Source: Varroa destructor (Eukaryota > Arthropoda > Arachnida > Mesostigmata > Varroidae). Taken from it: 64,000 nucleotides of DNA. The notes beneath the pieces are model-generated. The model saw only the letters and a program-made list of their open reading frames with translations. It had not been told where the DNA came from and did no database searches. Position 1 is the first letter of the stretch. Every line of letters begins with the position of its first letter. Below are positions 38,875-52,110 of the stretch, one piece after another. The stretch covers positions 24,902,479 through 24,966,478 of the forward strand of contig NW_019211455.1 in the NCBI RefSeq assembly GCF_002443255.2. The letters run 5' to 3'. The position numbers and the translations under genes were made by a program.

Positions 38875-41800
38875 CTGAACGAAGGATTTCTTTCAAATTT
38901 CAAGCAACTAATCCGTTTCCTGGAACATTCCTGTTCACAACGAGCTGTACCTGTACTCTATATAGCTTACATGCTTTGTGTACTATCCGTACTACTGACA
39001 ATATGTGCACTGACTCAGATAGCATTTGCGGCTTTTTGATTTCGGGTCACATTGTTGTGTCCGTGACAGTGACTGTAGCTTAAGCCAAATGCGTGTGAAA
39101 GGATTTACTCTGGGTGCAAGCATCGGGCAATTCATGAGTACGGCAAGACGCTACTATTAGGCTCGTAAACGCTTCGTAGAGTTTAACTGTCAATTGAAAC
39201 AGTCATATTGCAAGTTCGGCTACCAGCAATGTCAAACTCATGTAGGCAGCATGTGAAACAAGCAAGAAAAATGCGCCAGAAACAATGCTTTCCCTTCAAA
39301 ATACCGCAATTAAAACATAATATAATTCCGAGAGGTGTCCGTCGAATCAGACATGGAAACTGTACCGTGTATGGGGTCGATCTGACCTAGCTTGTTTTCT
39401 GATGAGTAATAGATCAGCTCTCCTCGCTTTGTCAATGAATCCATGTTGGTGCCATTGTGTAATATAGACTGAGTAGTTTGGTCGGCTTGTCCGATATTAC
39501 CTAAATAGACATACTGTTAATGAAATTAGCAGTTTTGTATGTGCAGGTGTGGATAATACGTTATATAATAACACTTTTTAAGGGTTAGTTAACCATAATA
39601 ATTTAATTGATTATAAGTAATTAGTTAGGCGTTATCGAATAGATGCTATATACCCCTTTAGCAAGCAAGCAAATTTTCCGAGCTGTTCCATCGGATCGGT
39701 TCTGCGCATTCGTGTACTGTTAACGAAACGCTGTCTACATGTGTCTACTTAGATTGCGGACAAAAAATGACGCCTTGTCAATCAGTCTCTTTTCAACCTA
39801 AGCAAATGAAATCACTGCCATTTTCAATCTGTGTTTCTTGTGGGGGAGTCGCCTGAATCCTAATCTGTTGCTCTTGAGAACATAGCCGCTTCACCATATT
39901 CTAACAAGCTCAATAGTTATGGGAGTTGAATGTATACTTTTCCTACAAAAATTTGACGTTTCGATTGAGTGTGAAAAGAAAATAGAGGGAGCTGCGGACG
40001 GAGCACTACGGGCAAACTGAAGACAAACTGAGCTTCTCAACGCTTGGCTGAAGAGATTGGTCATTAGTAAATAGATCGCGTAGGCATCGGCGACGACAAA
40101 TCGAAAATCAACAGCTACATATTTCGGTGTTTCGCTAAGCGTCGACGCAATTACCTCCTGCTAATCAGTCATCGTATGACGCGTTTGTTCTAGGAAATAA
40201 TTTGTGCGGTACCTCGAGCAGACCTTAGCGACTAGTGATCGACAGATATTAAAAGTCCCAGTTAATATTACTCTATGACAAACGGGCTTCGGTCACTCAC
40301 TTTCAGTTATATTTTCTTCATATTTCCAAAATGTGAATTTCAATAAGAACGAGGAAAGTTCCTAAAAACAATTGAAAAGAATTGTGTCTGTCGCTCAGAA
40401 TAAAGAAGAAGAATCTGGTCGGGACTACAGCTCTTATAATAGAGATAGTCTATTTAGAGTAGCTTAGTACGTGGAATGTATGCGACTAACTGAAACCGAA
40501 AGAGCGGGACATACAGGGTGTTCCGTGCCATTTAGGATAAGCTTGAAAGAGTTGTATGTCCTAACACTAAAAGGTCTAACTCTTGCTTAGCCTTAAAGTT
40601 AGCGTGGCTAATGTATGATATGTTCAGAATATAAGAGGAAATCAAACATCGTGTAACGAAACGCTAGCGAGTCTTTACCGCTTATTATATAGTAGTCTGT
40701 TAGAGAAAGAGCCGATAACTCGTTGGCTACTTCAATAATATTTCCTCAGCACTGTTTTTTCAACAGTAAAACCGTACAAGAGAAGTAGACTGAGGTACAT
40801 GATATACTACGGCAAAACCATGGCCATATAGAGGACTACACGTCGTTCTTCAAGGCGGAAAACGTCATTAAATTCACAACTGAGTATCTTATAATTTGTG
40901 ATCCAACCAAAAGCAAGATTTTTCGGTAACGAAGTAGTCTAGGTTCGAAACGAAATGTAGACATACGTCATTTCGCGCGGGACGCGATCTTTTAGTATAT
41001 GCGAAACATTTGCTTCTACTTTTCTCTTTTTTGTTGTCCTAATTTTAGCGAAACATGCTTAAAAGGACAAAACCTTTATTGGAAGGTAACATTAGTTACT
41101 GACTACTTTGCTACGCTTCCACGATCCAAGCAGATGACCGTACTAGATTTTTAGTTCACTGCGCTGGTTCAGAACGGTAAGTACATCGTTGCCTATAATA
41201 AAAATGCATAACTGCCACATAAAGTATGTGTGCCTAGCACTCACAGCTGAACTTCCTTTTGTTTTTATTGTAGGAAAACTTGGGGACAAATACCTTTTAG
41301 CCACCTCCAGCCTAATTTAATTCTAAATTAAATCAGTTTGTAGTACTTCCGTTTACATAGAGGTATGCTGTGCATAATTTCATCCTGGACTCTGAGTGGG
41401 ATCGACTTGATGAAAATGGGGGTTGGTATTCGGCATGGGGTGCTGCTATTTCTCAACAGGACCAGTCATTAGTCTTGGCTTAGCACGACCTGACTGGAAT
41501 CGTCGAAAGGCCTTCAGCGCTAAAAATACCCATCCCAGTACTTTTCAGGCTGCGTTGTTTACCCACTACTGGCCACCATTGCTGATCTGTTAAGGTATAG
41601 TAGTAGCACTTTATAGCTTAGGATATTAGACCTCCGATCTGTAGTAAATAGTTGTTGCCTTCTCGAAAGAACTAGCAGATTTCGCCGAAAGGCTTTCTGG
41701 TCAACGCAATGAGGAGCCTGCCCAGCCGCTTAGGAAATAGAGGTTAGTAAAGAAAGTACGCACTTACTATATGTGGAGCGGTGGGTCAGCAGATGTAGAT

Positions 41801-42279
41801 AACAAACAAAAGATACAGCGGGGACGGAGGGGGCTCGGGTAAGTTGAAGCACAGAGAGCGGGCGATTCAACGAAAAGAAGTACTTTAATGTTCCGAATCG
41901 GAGAAGACACGCATAGAACACATGGAAAGCAGGTAACTAGATTGAATATTTCCGTATCTGTGGCTTCTTCAATGAGCACCAAATAGGAAATTATTTCTGC
42001 GCTCCCGTTATAGGAAGTGATCTCAGAACAATGTCGACCATAAAATGACACCGATAACCAACCTAGTTTATGCCCCTTTTTTTTTTTTTTTTGTATCATG
42101 TCAATATGCCCGTCTCCATGTGAAAACTGAAACGCAATACAACAGTATGTATGTGTTGTTGGCTGTGTTGAATATACAAAATATATCGACGCTTAACATG
42201 TAAGTAGTAACAGCTACCAGTAAGAGGCATACAATTATTCTTTAAAAAACAAGCGCGTCCGTTCCGTCTTTTCATCAGA

Positions 42280-42306
42280 ATATATATATATATATATATA
42301 TATATA
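42280..42306. repeat. (TA)n microsatellite
   Basis: About 13 uninterrupted TA units. Confidence 0.95.
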
Positions 42307-42756
42307 CACGAAGAGTATATGCGTTAACTTTGAATGGCTGAAAACGCTCGTGAACCAGATACAATCAGTAAACTTACAGCAACTGTCTCAAGCAAAGCTA
42401 AAGTTATTGCGCATGCTCTTTGTACATAATTCACCATAATGGTATAGATATTGCTGTAGTCATATTTAATGGAGTGATAACTTTCTGGCTCCATTAACAT
42501 AGGTCAAGTGTTATTAGGTTCACCAGTTAAGTCAGTAAACTCTTATGGGATGTTAAGGATCCAGGCAGGATTTTAGGAAGGGACAAGAATGTTTGCCCAA
42601 CATCAAGCCTTTTAAGTACTGGCACGCCAGTTTATTCGAGGCTCACATCGACTATTGATGTGCGTAACGAAAGACTCCCTGAGCATTGATCAGTTACTCA
42701 CGATAAAGTGCCGACAAATGTATGGCTTTCAATCTTTTTTTTGGACATTTACATTT

Positions 42757-42790
42757 TTTTCTTTCTTTCTTTCTTTCTTTTTTTCTTTTC
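42757..42790. repeat. (TTTC)n microsatellite
   Basis: Five or six TTTC units flanked by T-rich sequence. Confidence 0.85.
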
Positions 42791-44739
42791 GAGACAAACG
42801 TCTTTTCTCCATAATACTAAGATATGGTTTTGTCTTGCTGTGGCCATAGCTAGTATCAGATCGCCGCAGAATTGCCCATAACGATTACAGTCTGGCCAGT
42901 GAGCTAGCTGCCTGACTTCCTTCGATAAGTAGAAATTTTTCGACCCAATTGCCCTCGGATTAGGTTCTGTTTTATTCAGTACTTGAACAGACGCAGATGC
43001 ACCGGCAGAATAAACTTTACAAATCCTTTAAAGCAAGACCGTGGTGCTCGGCATAGGGATCCGTCACTAAAATCCACTGCGACTTGAAGTAGACTTCAAC
43101 GAAAACCAAAACTATAAATACGACTAATGTGCAGGTTGAACGCTAACTGTTTTGTATTGGATCCCTGTCCACGTATGGAGCTTACCTTACGACAATCCTG
43201 CTACGACTGATCAACTTAAACGTTTTCAGTACGCTAGGAATAACTATACAAGGAGTATCGGTAGGCTTAGTGTTATCGCAAATTAGCCGAAAAAAAATTA
43301 ACTTCAGCCAGATCCCCCAGTGAATACATTAATACATAATTAAATAGAAAAGTAAAAAAAAATAACCGTTTTGCTAAAAACCCATCTAGTCGAGCGACAT
43401 CTTTCTGGCCAGCCGACATAGCCATCAACTTCGTACAGTGTGTAAGAAAGAGCTTGATTGGCTTATCGCAGAGCTCACACAAAGCTTACTTGTACCACTG
43501 ATCCACTCATACGGATTGTAAATAAGACAGAATTGTGTGGAACAAGGACACTTCCGTTACACGGTTAGATGTCGTAGCTGTACACGCACTCCTCTTCCGC
43601 TCTAGCACACTGAGTGGGATTTCCTCTCCAAGAAAATAAATACCGTGGAAAGTGCTGGTCTGTCGGATTCTGGTCCATTGTTGCATTGCTTATCGGGTCC
43701 ACCATCGAATCACTGTTAGAACACTTTTTTCTTTTCTCGGTTCCTTCTATTTGCGAACAGGTCTTCTCGTGCATGACATGAACGCCATTCAAGTTACGCG
43801 TCTTAGTCAAGCAAATCAAGTAGATAAAAATGTAGGATTCACCCAACGTTTGTGGATAACCCAACGTAAAGAATGGGTGCCCTTGACAAGGTGATAAGGT
43901 ACACAGGGACAGCGCGTAGTTTAAAAATATACATTGTAGCACACTATTACCATCTTATTTCAGTATTATATACAACGAATATAAGTTGATGCATTTCTAC
44001 GCGAAGATAAGGTTCATAGGCGAAACAGCCAGCTTGTGTGCCTATTTAAAGTTACTGCATATATAGAAATTATGCTCTACTTGTTGAGCAAGATTTTAAT
44101 CTATTGAGGAAGACAGTTAGATAAAGTATCGTGCAGTTATAAACTTGTATCCGTGCAACTGTCACATTTTTTACATCATCGACACAGGCTATCAAGGGTC
44201 ATCTGGTTTGGTATATAAACAATGTTTGCCTTACGCAGTTGGATTCTCTCACACGAATATAAGTTGAGTAATTTTATTTAGAACAGAAGGAAGCTTTCTG
44301 AGGGCATTTGGAGCTATACTAACGAACACTGCATGCTGTGCCTTTTAATGTATATCAAATACCGATTCATCAATGCCTCTTCAATAGTACTAGAGGTAGG
44401 CATTACTGAACATTTAGATTCAGCCACGCCATTCAGGCATACGGCAGTGTTTGTAAGAGAGGTACGATATTGACAAAACTTGAGAGATCGAATCATGGAA
44501 TCTAATTGAACTACTCACTTGAAGAACATCGCCGTCTACCCGGCTTCCGTTATATCCATCACCTTTGCTTCGGTAGTTCGATTCATGTGAAATACAGTCT
44601 TGTTTCAGCATTAGCAGGTTGTCGGACGGAGCCTATAGGTCCTTTCGATACCCTTTTATGCTCTGGCCTCTATAAGGCTTATCTGACCTTATGGATGAGT
44701 GTTAGGGAAATACATGATGTCGACAAACAAGTCGTGTCT

Positions 44740-44775
44740 GATCCAGATTTAAGGATCGAATCCTTGATCTGGATC
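44740..44775. repeat. 36-bp imperfect inverted repeat
   Basis: GATCCAGAT at the left pairs with ATCTGGATC at the right. An inner AAGGA/TCCTT pair flanks a short loop. The fold is stable but short, and no transposon or gene is recognisable around it. Confidence 0.75.
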
Positions 44776-47700
44776 GAATTGATCGGCTGTCGGCAAGCTT
44801 AGCTGGTGGAACAAGGTCACTTGAGTGTCAGCTAGTGTTTTGCTAGCAAGGTTTTTTAAGGTATATAGGCTTATATCTTGCGCTAAGTCGTAGATACAGA
44901 AATAGATTTCGTTATCTTGCCCTGTTCTGTCTTTATTTTCTGCCGCATTTCTCCCGCTTGAATCTTTAGGAGTCGACGAACGGGTTGATTTTGCCGAATG
45001 ACTATACACACGTTCGTGACATATAGGCATGCCAGAGCGTACATCGACTAAAATTTAGAAAAAAAAAAAAAAAAAGCCAAATTAGAACATCTCAATGTTA
45101 CATTGTTCTTTGTCGGCCCCCACACCTAATACTCGTGGGTTCTATCAGACACTGCGTTGCGACGTACACATGTTAGGTGATAGATTTGACGGTACTCTGT
45201 ATCGGAAAAGAGTTTTCTTCAGCGAAGCTAGTCGTTAATACAACATCACAAATCTTGATACGTGAGTCAGACGCTCCTGTTCTGCCGTCCGACTCGAGAC
45301 GTGGGAAGCATATTAGCTAAAAAGCAGATATTAAAGATTGGAGAAAACATATTTCCTGAAGAGAGTAAGCGGGCAACGTGGGCTTCGTGATAAAAGCGTG
45401 GTTTTTGCAAGGTATATTATACATGCACGTTGTCGGAAAACGCATGTAGCGGAGTTGGCAGAGGAAAGGGAGAGGCTTGAAATGATATAGACGTAGAAGA
45501 GAGAAAAAAGTAAAACGCTGGACAGCTTTCAGTAGAAGTGACGCAGCAGGGGAGGTCGACCAAGGAAATAAAATGGGGAAAGGAAGCCTGTTACTTTTCG
45601 CATCGATCGTGTACTTTGGGGCGACGTGCAGTGTGGTGGTTTCGTAAAGTCGAAGAACGTGGTGCAGAAATCTGGTGGGTACTGACGGTTCAGCCAGACC
45701 CCACTCTATGTTCCGTTAAGACCCCACTCTATGTTCCGTTAAGACTCTAGCTAGTAGAAGTTAACAGGCATTCGATTCAATCTGTTTTCCGCAACGCACG
45801 ACAAGCTAATTGGATTATTTTTAGGTTAGCTGTAACGCTCCAGGCCTCCTTGACACACTCGGTCCTTGCCACGATTTTTTACAGCCAACACATCGGATTG
45901 GAATACGTTCCGCCCTGTTGAGTACAGGAAATATTGTTTGACGTTTGAAGTTGTTATGATATGTCGATGCTGTCCGACGCGGTCAAAAAGTAAAAACAGA
46001 AAAGAAAAGGACATAATTGGTGAAAGGATTATTTATTTGAATCTGTTAATTAGTAAACCGATATAACAGTAGTATTTAATGAAATCATCTACTTCGTCTC
46101 CCCATGCGAACGCAAGACGGCTTTTATTATTTTTTTTACAGTTTAGAATTTGTTTACAGCCAATGTACAATTGATACAAACACTCGGTGAAATCTGCGAC
46201 TTCTATTGTATCCAAATTAATGAAATTCATCTAAAGAAGAACTTAAATTTCCAATGTGTCTGCATAAGCTGTATAAATCGAATTATTCTGTGCCCTCTCT
46301 GTGCTATTTCTAAACGAACGTTTGTGAATCCGACAACAGTCTAAGTGAGCGATGGATTAGTCTACATAACCACAGATTGTGGTAGTAAGTGATGCGTACT
46401 GAATTAAGGTTTGATGCAAAAATGAAGGTAGCAGACATTCTATTGGTAGTATACTTGACAACGCCTACCCCACCATTCGTCCTTAACAAGTAGAACTTTA
46501 GTAGAGTATTCTCCAAGGAATGCTTGGGATTCTTGAAAGTCAGGAAAATTATCGACACTAAAATCCTGATAGCGATAAGGTGAATAATTTAATTCCTGAA
46601 AGGTAAATCCAAACTTGAAGTTTGAGATTTGACCTGAGAGTTGTTAAAACCAAATTAACAACGGCTGGGTTAGAGGAGTGATTCAAATGCTAAATAAACC
46701 TGCTACCGATTGCTGTAAATAAGCTAGCTGATTAGTTAGCAAAATTTTTAACATAGGTATATAGATGAATATAAAAATAGCCAGTTATACCGCATAGGTG
46801 AATTAGTTATATACTGACCTGTAAAAAATTTCAAACAGCGGTCCTTCCGAGTCCCGACACGATGACTTGTCTAATCAGTACGTTCAGAGATATACTTCGT
46901 GTAGGAAGCCAATATCTGAGTACCTACTTGTGGTTTATTGCGCAAGCATATGGTAGAAGCTGAACACATGCACGTCGTATTCAAGATTCGCTGCAAGACA
47001 AGAGTCATCATATTTTCCTTCATGAAAAATGAGAAATAATGGCCACATGATGTCAACGACGGAGATATCTTTTGGAATGACAATGCAAATATTGGTGTTC
47101 TACGTATCTGCTTTCAACTCAGCGAGAGTGGCATCAATATACTGTGAGAAGTCCTTTAGCGCAAATCCATTTTCCTCAAGATTCAGCCTACGTAGGCAGT
47201 TTTACCTGCCCCAGAGGGGGGGCGGGGAGGTCACTTTACTGTTCGTACAAATTATTCCGTTGAAGTTTAGGTTTCTGACCTGGGTATCTATGCTGCGACG
47301 GTTCCACTTACTAAATTAGGCAGCAGCATCCCATCGAATGTTGGTGCAATCAAAATACTTAACGCATATGAGGAAATGCCCCTATACAGGTGGTTAGCAC
47401 TTATGCCCGTCGATATACAGTTGACCTTGCGATTGGTAGAATAGATGAAGATTAGGTGCCATACGCACGTGTTACAAAAGGATGCCGTACTGCGCTTTGA
47501 AGAAAAGGAGTTTTATGAAGAACAAATGAATACATGATTAACGCGCACGTGGAATTCAAGACAATACCAGGCTGTTCTAGTCTCTGCTAGATTAATTGCT
47601 TCCTAAAGTAATAGGAAAGGATGTACTATTTTACAGACTATATTTGACATAACGGATGTATTCACCAGCCGATGTGCGCTGGAATTAATCAGAATTCGCG

Positions 47701-50700
47701 CTAGGCGTCGCACTTGTATACCCCCCAATGCTGATGGTGGCCTACGTGGTATGTGTAGCTAGAAGACATCGTTCGGACATCGCTCATAGGTACCTGAATT
47801 TTAATAGCCCATTGTTCAGCGATCTGACACCATATGTTTCCGCCTAAATGGTTTAGAACACTTCTCAGATTCGTAAAATTGTTGTACGACAATTACTGTA
47901 TAATTTTTCATTGCTAGCAAGGCCGTTACACGAAGCCGTGTAACTCGCACTGCACCTTACCCGCCTGTCTAATAATCAACGTGTTCGACTTAAAATTACC
48001 ACTAAACTGATAGATTTCGTTTTGGGTTGTGCGTGCGGCCATGTCAACCCCCAACGATTTCAATCACGGCTGCATAGAACGTATTTCATTAGCATTCCAC
48101 CATCAGCCGCTTGTGGTTGAGACGGACCTGTTACGAGGGGCACGCAGCTTTTCTATGCCCCATAACTAACGCATGTACACAGTACGGTTCACTACATGTG
48201 TAACTGCCAACTCGTGTTCTCGAGAGAACGTCAAGAATACGGCCCACGTAAGCTCTGTCAACGCATTCCATGTTTAAATAACATAAGTGAAGACATGATG
48301 TCACGCGGCGGCCGCATATTGTTGAACCTTGTTGCTTAGGGTTAATCTGTCTTAGCGTCGAGATAGGTACAGATTCTGCCAACAAAACAGAGCCAGGCGT
48401 CATATTAGATGTGGGCGTATCCCACACACTTATAATGCCGTTGCAGCTGCTGCTCCCGGCAATTTAACTACTCTGAGCAAACGCTTTTTTTCTCTTTTCT
48501 GTTGTCATGAGCCTAAGCCGCTGCACCATAACGTGACGCTGCTATGAGAGAAACAAGCAGGGGACGTTATACAGCGATGCTGTAGAGCTCTAGCGTGACA
48601 TTCATTTGAGCTTTTGTGTAGTGTTCTGCTAGAAACTATAATCTGCGTGTGGTGCTTCTGCACAAACAAACCAGAAACAACTTACTGCCGGGGCATTTTT
48701 GAGCAGTCAGCTTTGCTTCGTTATTGTGAATAATATTAACTGAAAATGTGAGAGATGCGCAAGATTTTCATAGATATATAGGCCCGCCGCATGGACGAAA
48801 ACCAGCAACGACATGGCCTACGCCGTAGATAAATGCCCACTGGGTGTTAGCAGCGCCGTGGTGTCTCAAACGCTGGCTTTTTATCATTACATTAGCTACA
48901 TTAACAAGTGAATGAGAATGACAGAAAGCGATACTATTCTCTGGTCCACTTATTTGTGTCGATAACTTTCCTAAATATTGTTTTTTACGTATGTGAAGTT
49001 CTATCGTAAGTGTAAAAGTCAAAATCCGTCAACAATAAACCGCTATTTTAATACTTATCGAAGCGCTAAAAAACAAAAGAAAGAAACCTTAATGGCTTAG
49101 ACAAGTGGTTCTACCTCTAAGTTCCGGGATTGTAGCCCCACACCTCTAGTGCTTAGAGTTTTATTAAGCGAGCCAAAGAAAGTCATCCAATTTACTGCTA
49201 GGTCCCGGTTTTCGGCGTGGTTCTCAGAGCAAGTCGCCTATCCCACAGGCCATTTGAGTAGGTTTTAACCTATTGCCACTCTCAGGAGGCACTGAATAGG
49301 TCGCGTGGGTTGCGAAGGCTGATGTAGTAAGGGAAATCAGCTTTCGAAGGTTCGTTTTCTGAATAGGCGGAGGCCAAAAGGAAGAAAGGTGTGCGACCGT
49401 ACACCGCGCCTCTCACCTGCTTAAAACACCACCAAGATAAGCTACCTCGTAAACACTAAGGCACCCAGTTACCGAAACATAGATAGGAGCATTCCGTGAC
49501 ACATTTCAAGTGATAGGTTAATTCCCTTATTGACATGTGTAGGCATGGCAGTAATGTACATTGCTATAGAGTAAATAGTATTCGCATATGCCTGGTTCCT
49601 AATAGACATATTTTTACGTGACATTAGATAGGAAGAAACAATCTGCGCTACCAACGTTTGCTTTTCTAAAAAATTCGAGAAGAACTTCGTTGCCAGTGAG
49701 TTACGAATACTTCGGCGTGCTTGTTCCTCAGGATAGAAACCTTTATACGGGCGGGCGTGACATAAGAAGTCGACAAGTAATGAGAGGTGGCGCCAGTTAA
49801 AACTAATCGTATGGGAAAAGGAGCTATTAAAACCCATAAGCTCGCCAACCTGACGTGGTTGTTTGTTTAAATGTAACTTGTGTATCGCTAAATCTGTTGT
49901 AGTCCTTGGGGAATATTTTATAATCTCTGTTTATTGCTACCCGCCGTTCCTACGCATCGTTATTGGCCCCGTGGTGATTAGAGTGCATCATTACTGTATC
50001 CTTATTAGTACACAGTGTTAATCATAGTGCCTTCATATATTCTCGTTTGTTTATAATCGCAATTAGATCTGTAGCTTTGCGGAAAGAGTGTCTTGTCTAT
50101 CTTCTACAACGTTGTACGCGAGGATTTTGTAGTTTTTAGTTTAAGTTTTTAGTAAAGGAGTCGTCGTACTGAAAAGTACAAGGCATTAGTAACGAACCGA
50201 ACTCATACATACTTACAAAGTTTTATATTTTTACCAAAAACTTTTAATCGAGGGACTCAACTTCTGGCGTATAGATACATGATCCGATTTTCTGTGTGGC
50301 TAACTCCTTTGCCATCCTCTGACAATACGACCTCTGACAAAGATAGCGAAGTATTCGAAAAGATGTTAGCTGAGGGTATACTTTTTAACTAGTTCCATTC
50401 ACAATGAAATCAATGATTATTAACATATATATATATATAGTACAAAGTATCAAAAGCGATATCCAGAAATAATGGTTTTGTCGTAGGCGCCAAAGCGCAC
50501 AAAACAGACTTGGAACTAAAATTGCCGTAAAGGACTGAAAGGTAATATTCGAAGTATGATGAATAATACGGCAATACGAAGTCGCTGGCGAGTGACGAAG
50601 ACAGGAGAAAGTCGGGTAACACTAATTGTGGTTGAAGATTTGTAGAAAATTGAATTGTAGAAAAAGTGTAACCGTTTCTAAGGCTAGATTAAAGTAAATT

Positions 50701-50714
50701 TTTTTTTTTATATC
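44776..50714. other. Unassigned non-coding DNA
   Basis: No gene could be supported. It contains a 17-nt A run at 45059-45075, a 23-bp tandem duplication at 45698-45743, a G-rich patch at about 47214-47230 and a TA run near 50426-50438. Confidence 0.55.
45698..45743. repeat. Two perfect tandem copies of a 23-bp unit
   Basis: The unit at 45698-45720 is repeated exactly at 45721-45743. The perfect identity suggests a recent slippage or repair duplication. Confidence 0.95.
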
Positions 50715-51060
50715 TCAAATTAATATTACTAAGCACTGTTTGGCTGATGAGCTTTTGTTAGATTTCTGGTAACGTTGTCATTCTACCATGGTAGAACTTC
50801 TGCGTAAAAAATTTTAACTTTTTCCATTGCAGCTAAATTGACACCGTTAAGGAACTTCTGCAAAGGCTAAAACAGATCGTAGTCTAATGGTGCAAGATCC
50901 TGATGTACGATGAACACACGGACATTTCTAGCCAGTTTTCTCAATTTTTGCCGGCTACGTAAAAATGTATGTAGTCTAGCATTGTCACGCTGAAAAACGA
51001 CGTCTTTGTTGACCACTAATTCCAGTCAGTTTTCTTCAAAGGCTTGTTCAGGTGTTCTTC
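50715..51060 (-). pseudogene. Mariner transposase remnant, catalytic to C-terminal region
   Basis: The minus-strand translation reads LELVVNKDVVFQRDNARLHT, with the second catalytic Asp at 50986-50984. It continues through SRQKLRKLA to HQDLAPLDYDLF, with the third catalytic Asp at 50884-50882. It then gives a TAG stop and PLQKFLNGVNLA. This is the mariner order V-V-F-x-x-D-N-A-R-P-H, R-Q-K-L-R-E-L, S-P-D-L-A-P-S-D-Y-H-L-F, S-L-Q-N-x-L-N-G. Only 33 residues separate the two Asp, one short of the classical DD34D spacing. In another frame downstream, FYHGRMTTLPEI-stop-QKLISQ matches the family's F-Y-x-x-G-I-M-x-L-P-E-x-W-Q-K-V-I motif, with the Trp position now TAA. Stops at the positions of L-E-L-V and of L-F confirm decay. 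The remnant ends about 270 bp from the inverted-repeat element at 51329. It resembles the copy at 59876-60600 more than the one at 22240-22612. Confidence 0.88.
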
Positions 51061-51328
51061 ACAGATCTAAATCGGCCCTTTGGCGGAGGCAGGCACGATT
51101 AAAAAATAGGATACACGATACCTTTCTGCTTATGCTATAACCTAGGAGCTGAAAATAAACAGTAATGGAAATGACGCATTCATTTACGGTCACAAATCGT
51201 ATTTTAGCGTTTTCGCCTGCGAAAGTTTCTACAAATTGAATCGAAATATGCTGGCCCATTATAACCGCAGGTTCCACGTTGTTCGCGTACGTTGCTGTAG
51301 CTACAGAGATAAATGACCGTGATCATAT
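51061..51328. other. Spacer between mariner remnant and inverted-repeat element
   Basis: An open frame covers much of this stretch on the minus strand (51059-51277), but its translation does not align by eye to the expected upstream part of a mariner transposase. It may be mariner sequence decayed beyond recognition. Confidence 0.4.
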
Positions 51329-51619
51329 GTAGGAACAGGCCGTAAGTAAACAAAAAGCAACTTCAGGACAAGAAGACCAGACGAAACGTTCAAAGAGCCG
51401 CGAAGAGAAAAAAAATATACGAAATTTATATTCGCTAATCCCACTGGCTCAGATGGATACTGCGTAGGCCTCTAGTGTATCTCAAGTAAACAGGGAATGA
51501 GCATTGTTGTAAACGTAATATAGACCAATATGCATTATTTAATGACAGTTGATTTAATATTCCAGTAGACAGCAGAGTTTATATTCTGCTGTTATTTATG
51601 TATAAACAACTAAGGACAT
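51329..51619 (+). repeat. Left arm of the inverted-repeat element
   Basis: About 291 bp, the reverse complement of 52111-52444. Shared blocks include the outer AAAGCAACTTCAGG segment, the TTTATATTCGCTAATCCC segment and the inner AGACAGCAGAG segment. Confidence 0.9.
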
Positions 51620-52110
51620 GAAGAACAACGGCTGAGCTTCTTCATCTCTGTTCGCAGCTTATCTAGCACATCAATAGCACACACAAGGCTATCGGCTGTT
51701 GTTTATTAGTACTAAGATTTGAATTAAACTCTTATAAGGAACCGTTATCGATTTTTATTTATTTCTTCGTAACAATTTGTGTACAGTTTGATGCCTCTGT
51801 CACCGTATAAGGCCCGTTCGCTTCAAGTTACTTTGTGGAAATTTTAGTATAGTTATATGGTCAAATGGGCGCGGCACTTAACCCATTTGGATTCAACTAT
51901 GCGTGTCCATGTAGGTGTTTTGATCGATTTAATATTCAATCAAATTGCAAACAGGTTGACGTTAATTTCATAGATCTTTCGAGGCCATACAATTACTGAA
52001 TTCAATTTTTAGTTCCGGAAGCTGACATACGAATTGATGCAGGAAGCTAGCGGTCTTCAGTCTATTAACAACTAGGTTTACTTAAGTTTACTTAAGTTCG
52101 TGTGTGTTTA

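Larger units (their letters stand above)
38897..44739. other. Unassigned non-coding DNA with simple repeats
   Basis: No gene could be supported. It holds a T run at 42077-42092, a TA run at about 42280-42306 and a TTTC repeat at about 42757-42790. A CAGGGTGTTCC motif near 40514 resembles some transposon ends but has no partner. Confidence 0.55.

Noticed and set aside
40510..40545. CAGGGTGTTCC motif resembling ends of some DNA transposons
   Set aside because: No inverted partner, target-site duplication or transposase nearby.
44506..44802. 98-codon plus-strand frame
   Set aside because: No recognisable domain; overlaps the inverted repeat at 44740-44775.
51059..51277. 72-codon minus-strand frame next to the mariner remnant
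   Set aside because: It does not align to the expected mariner segment by eye and has no other similarity.
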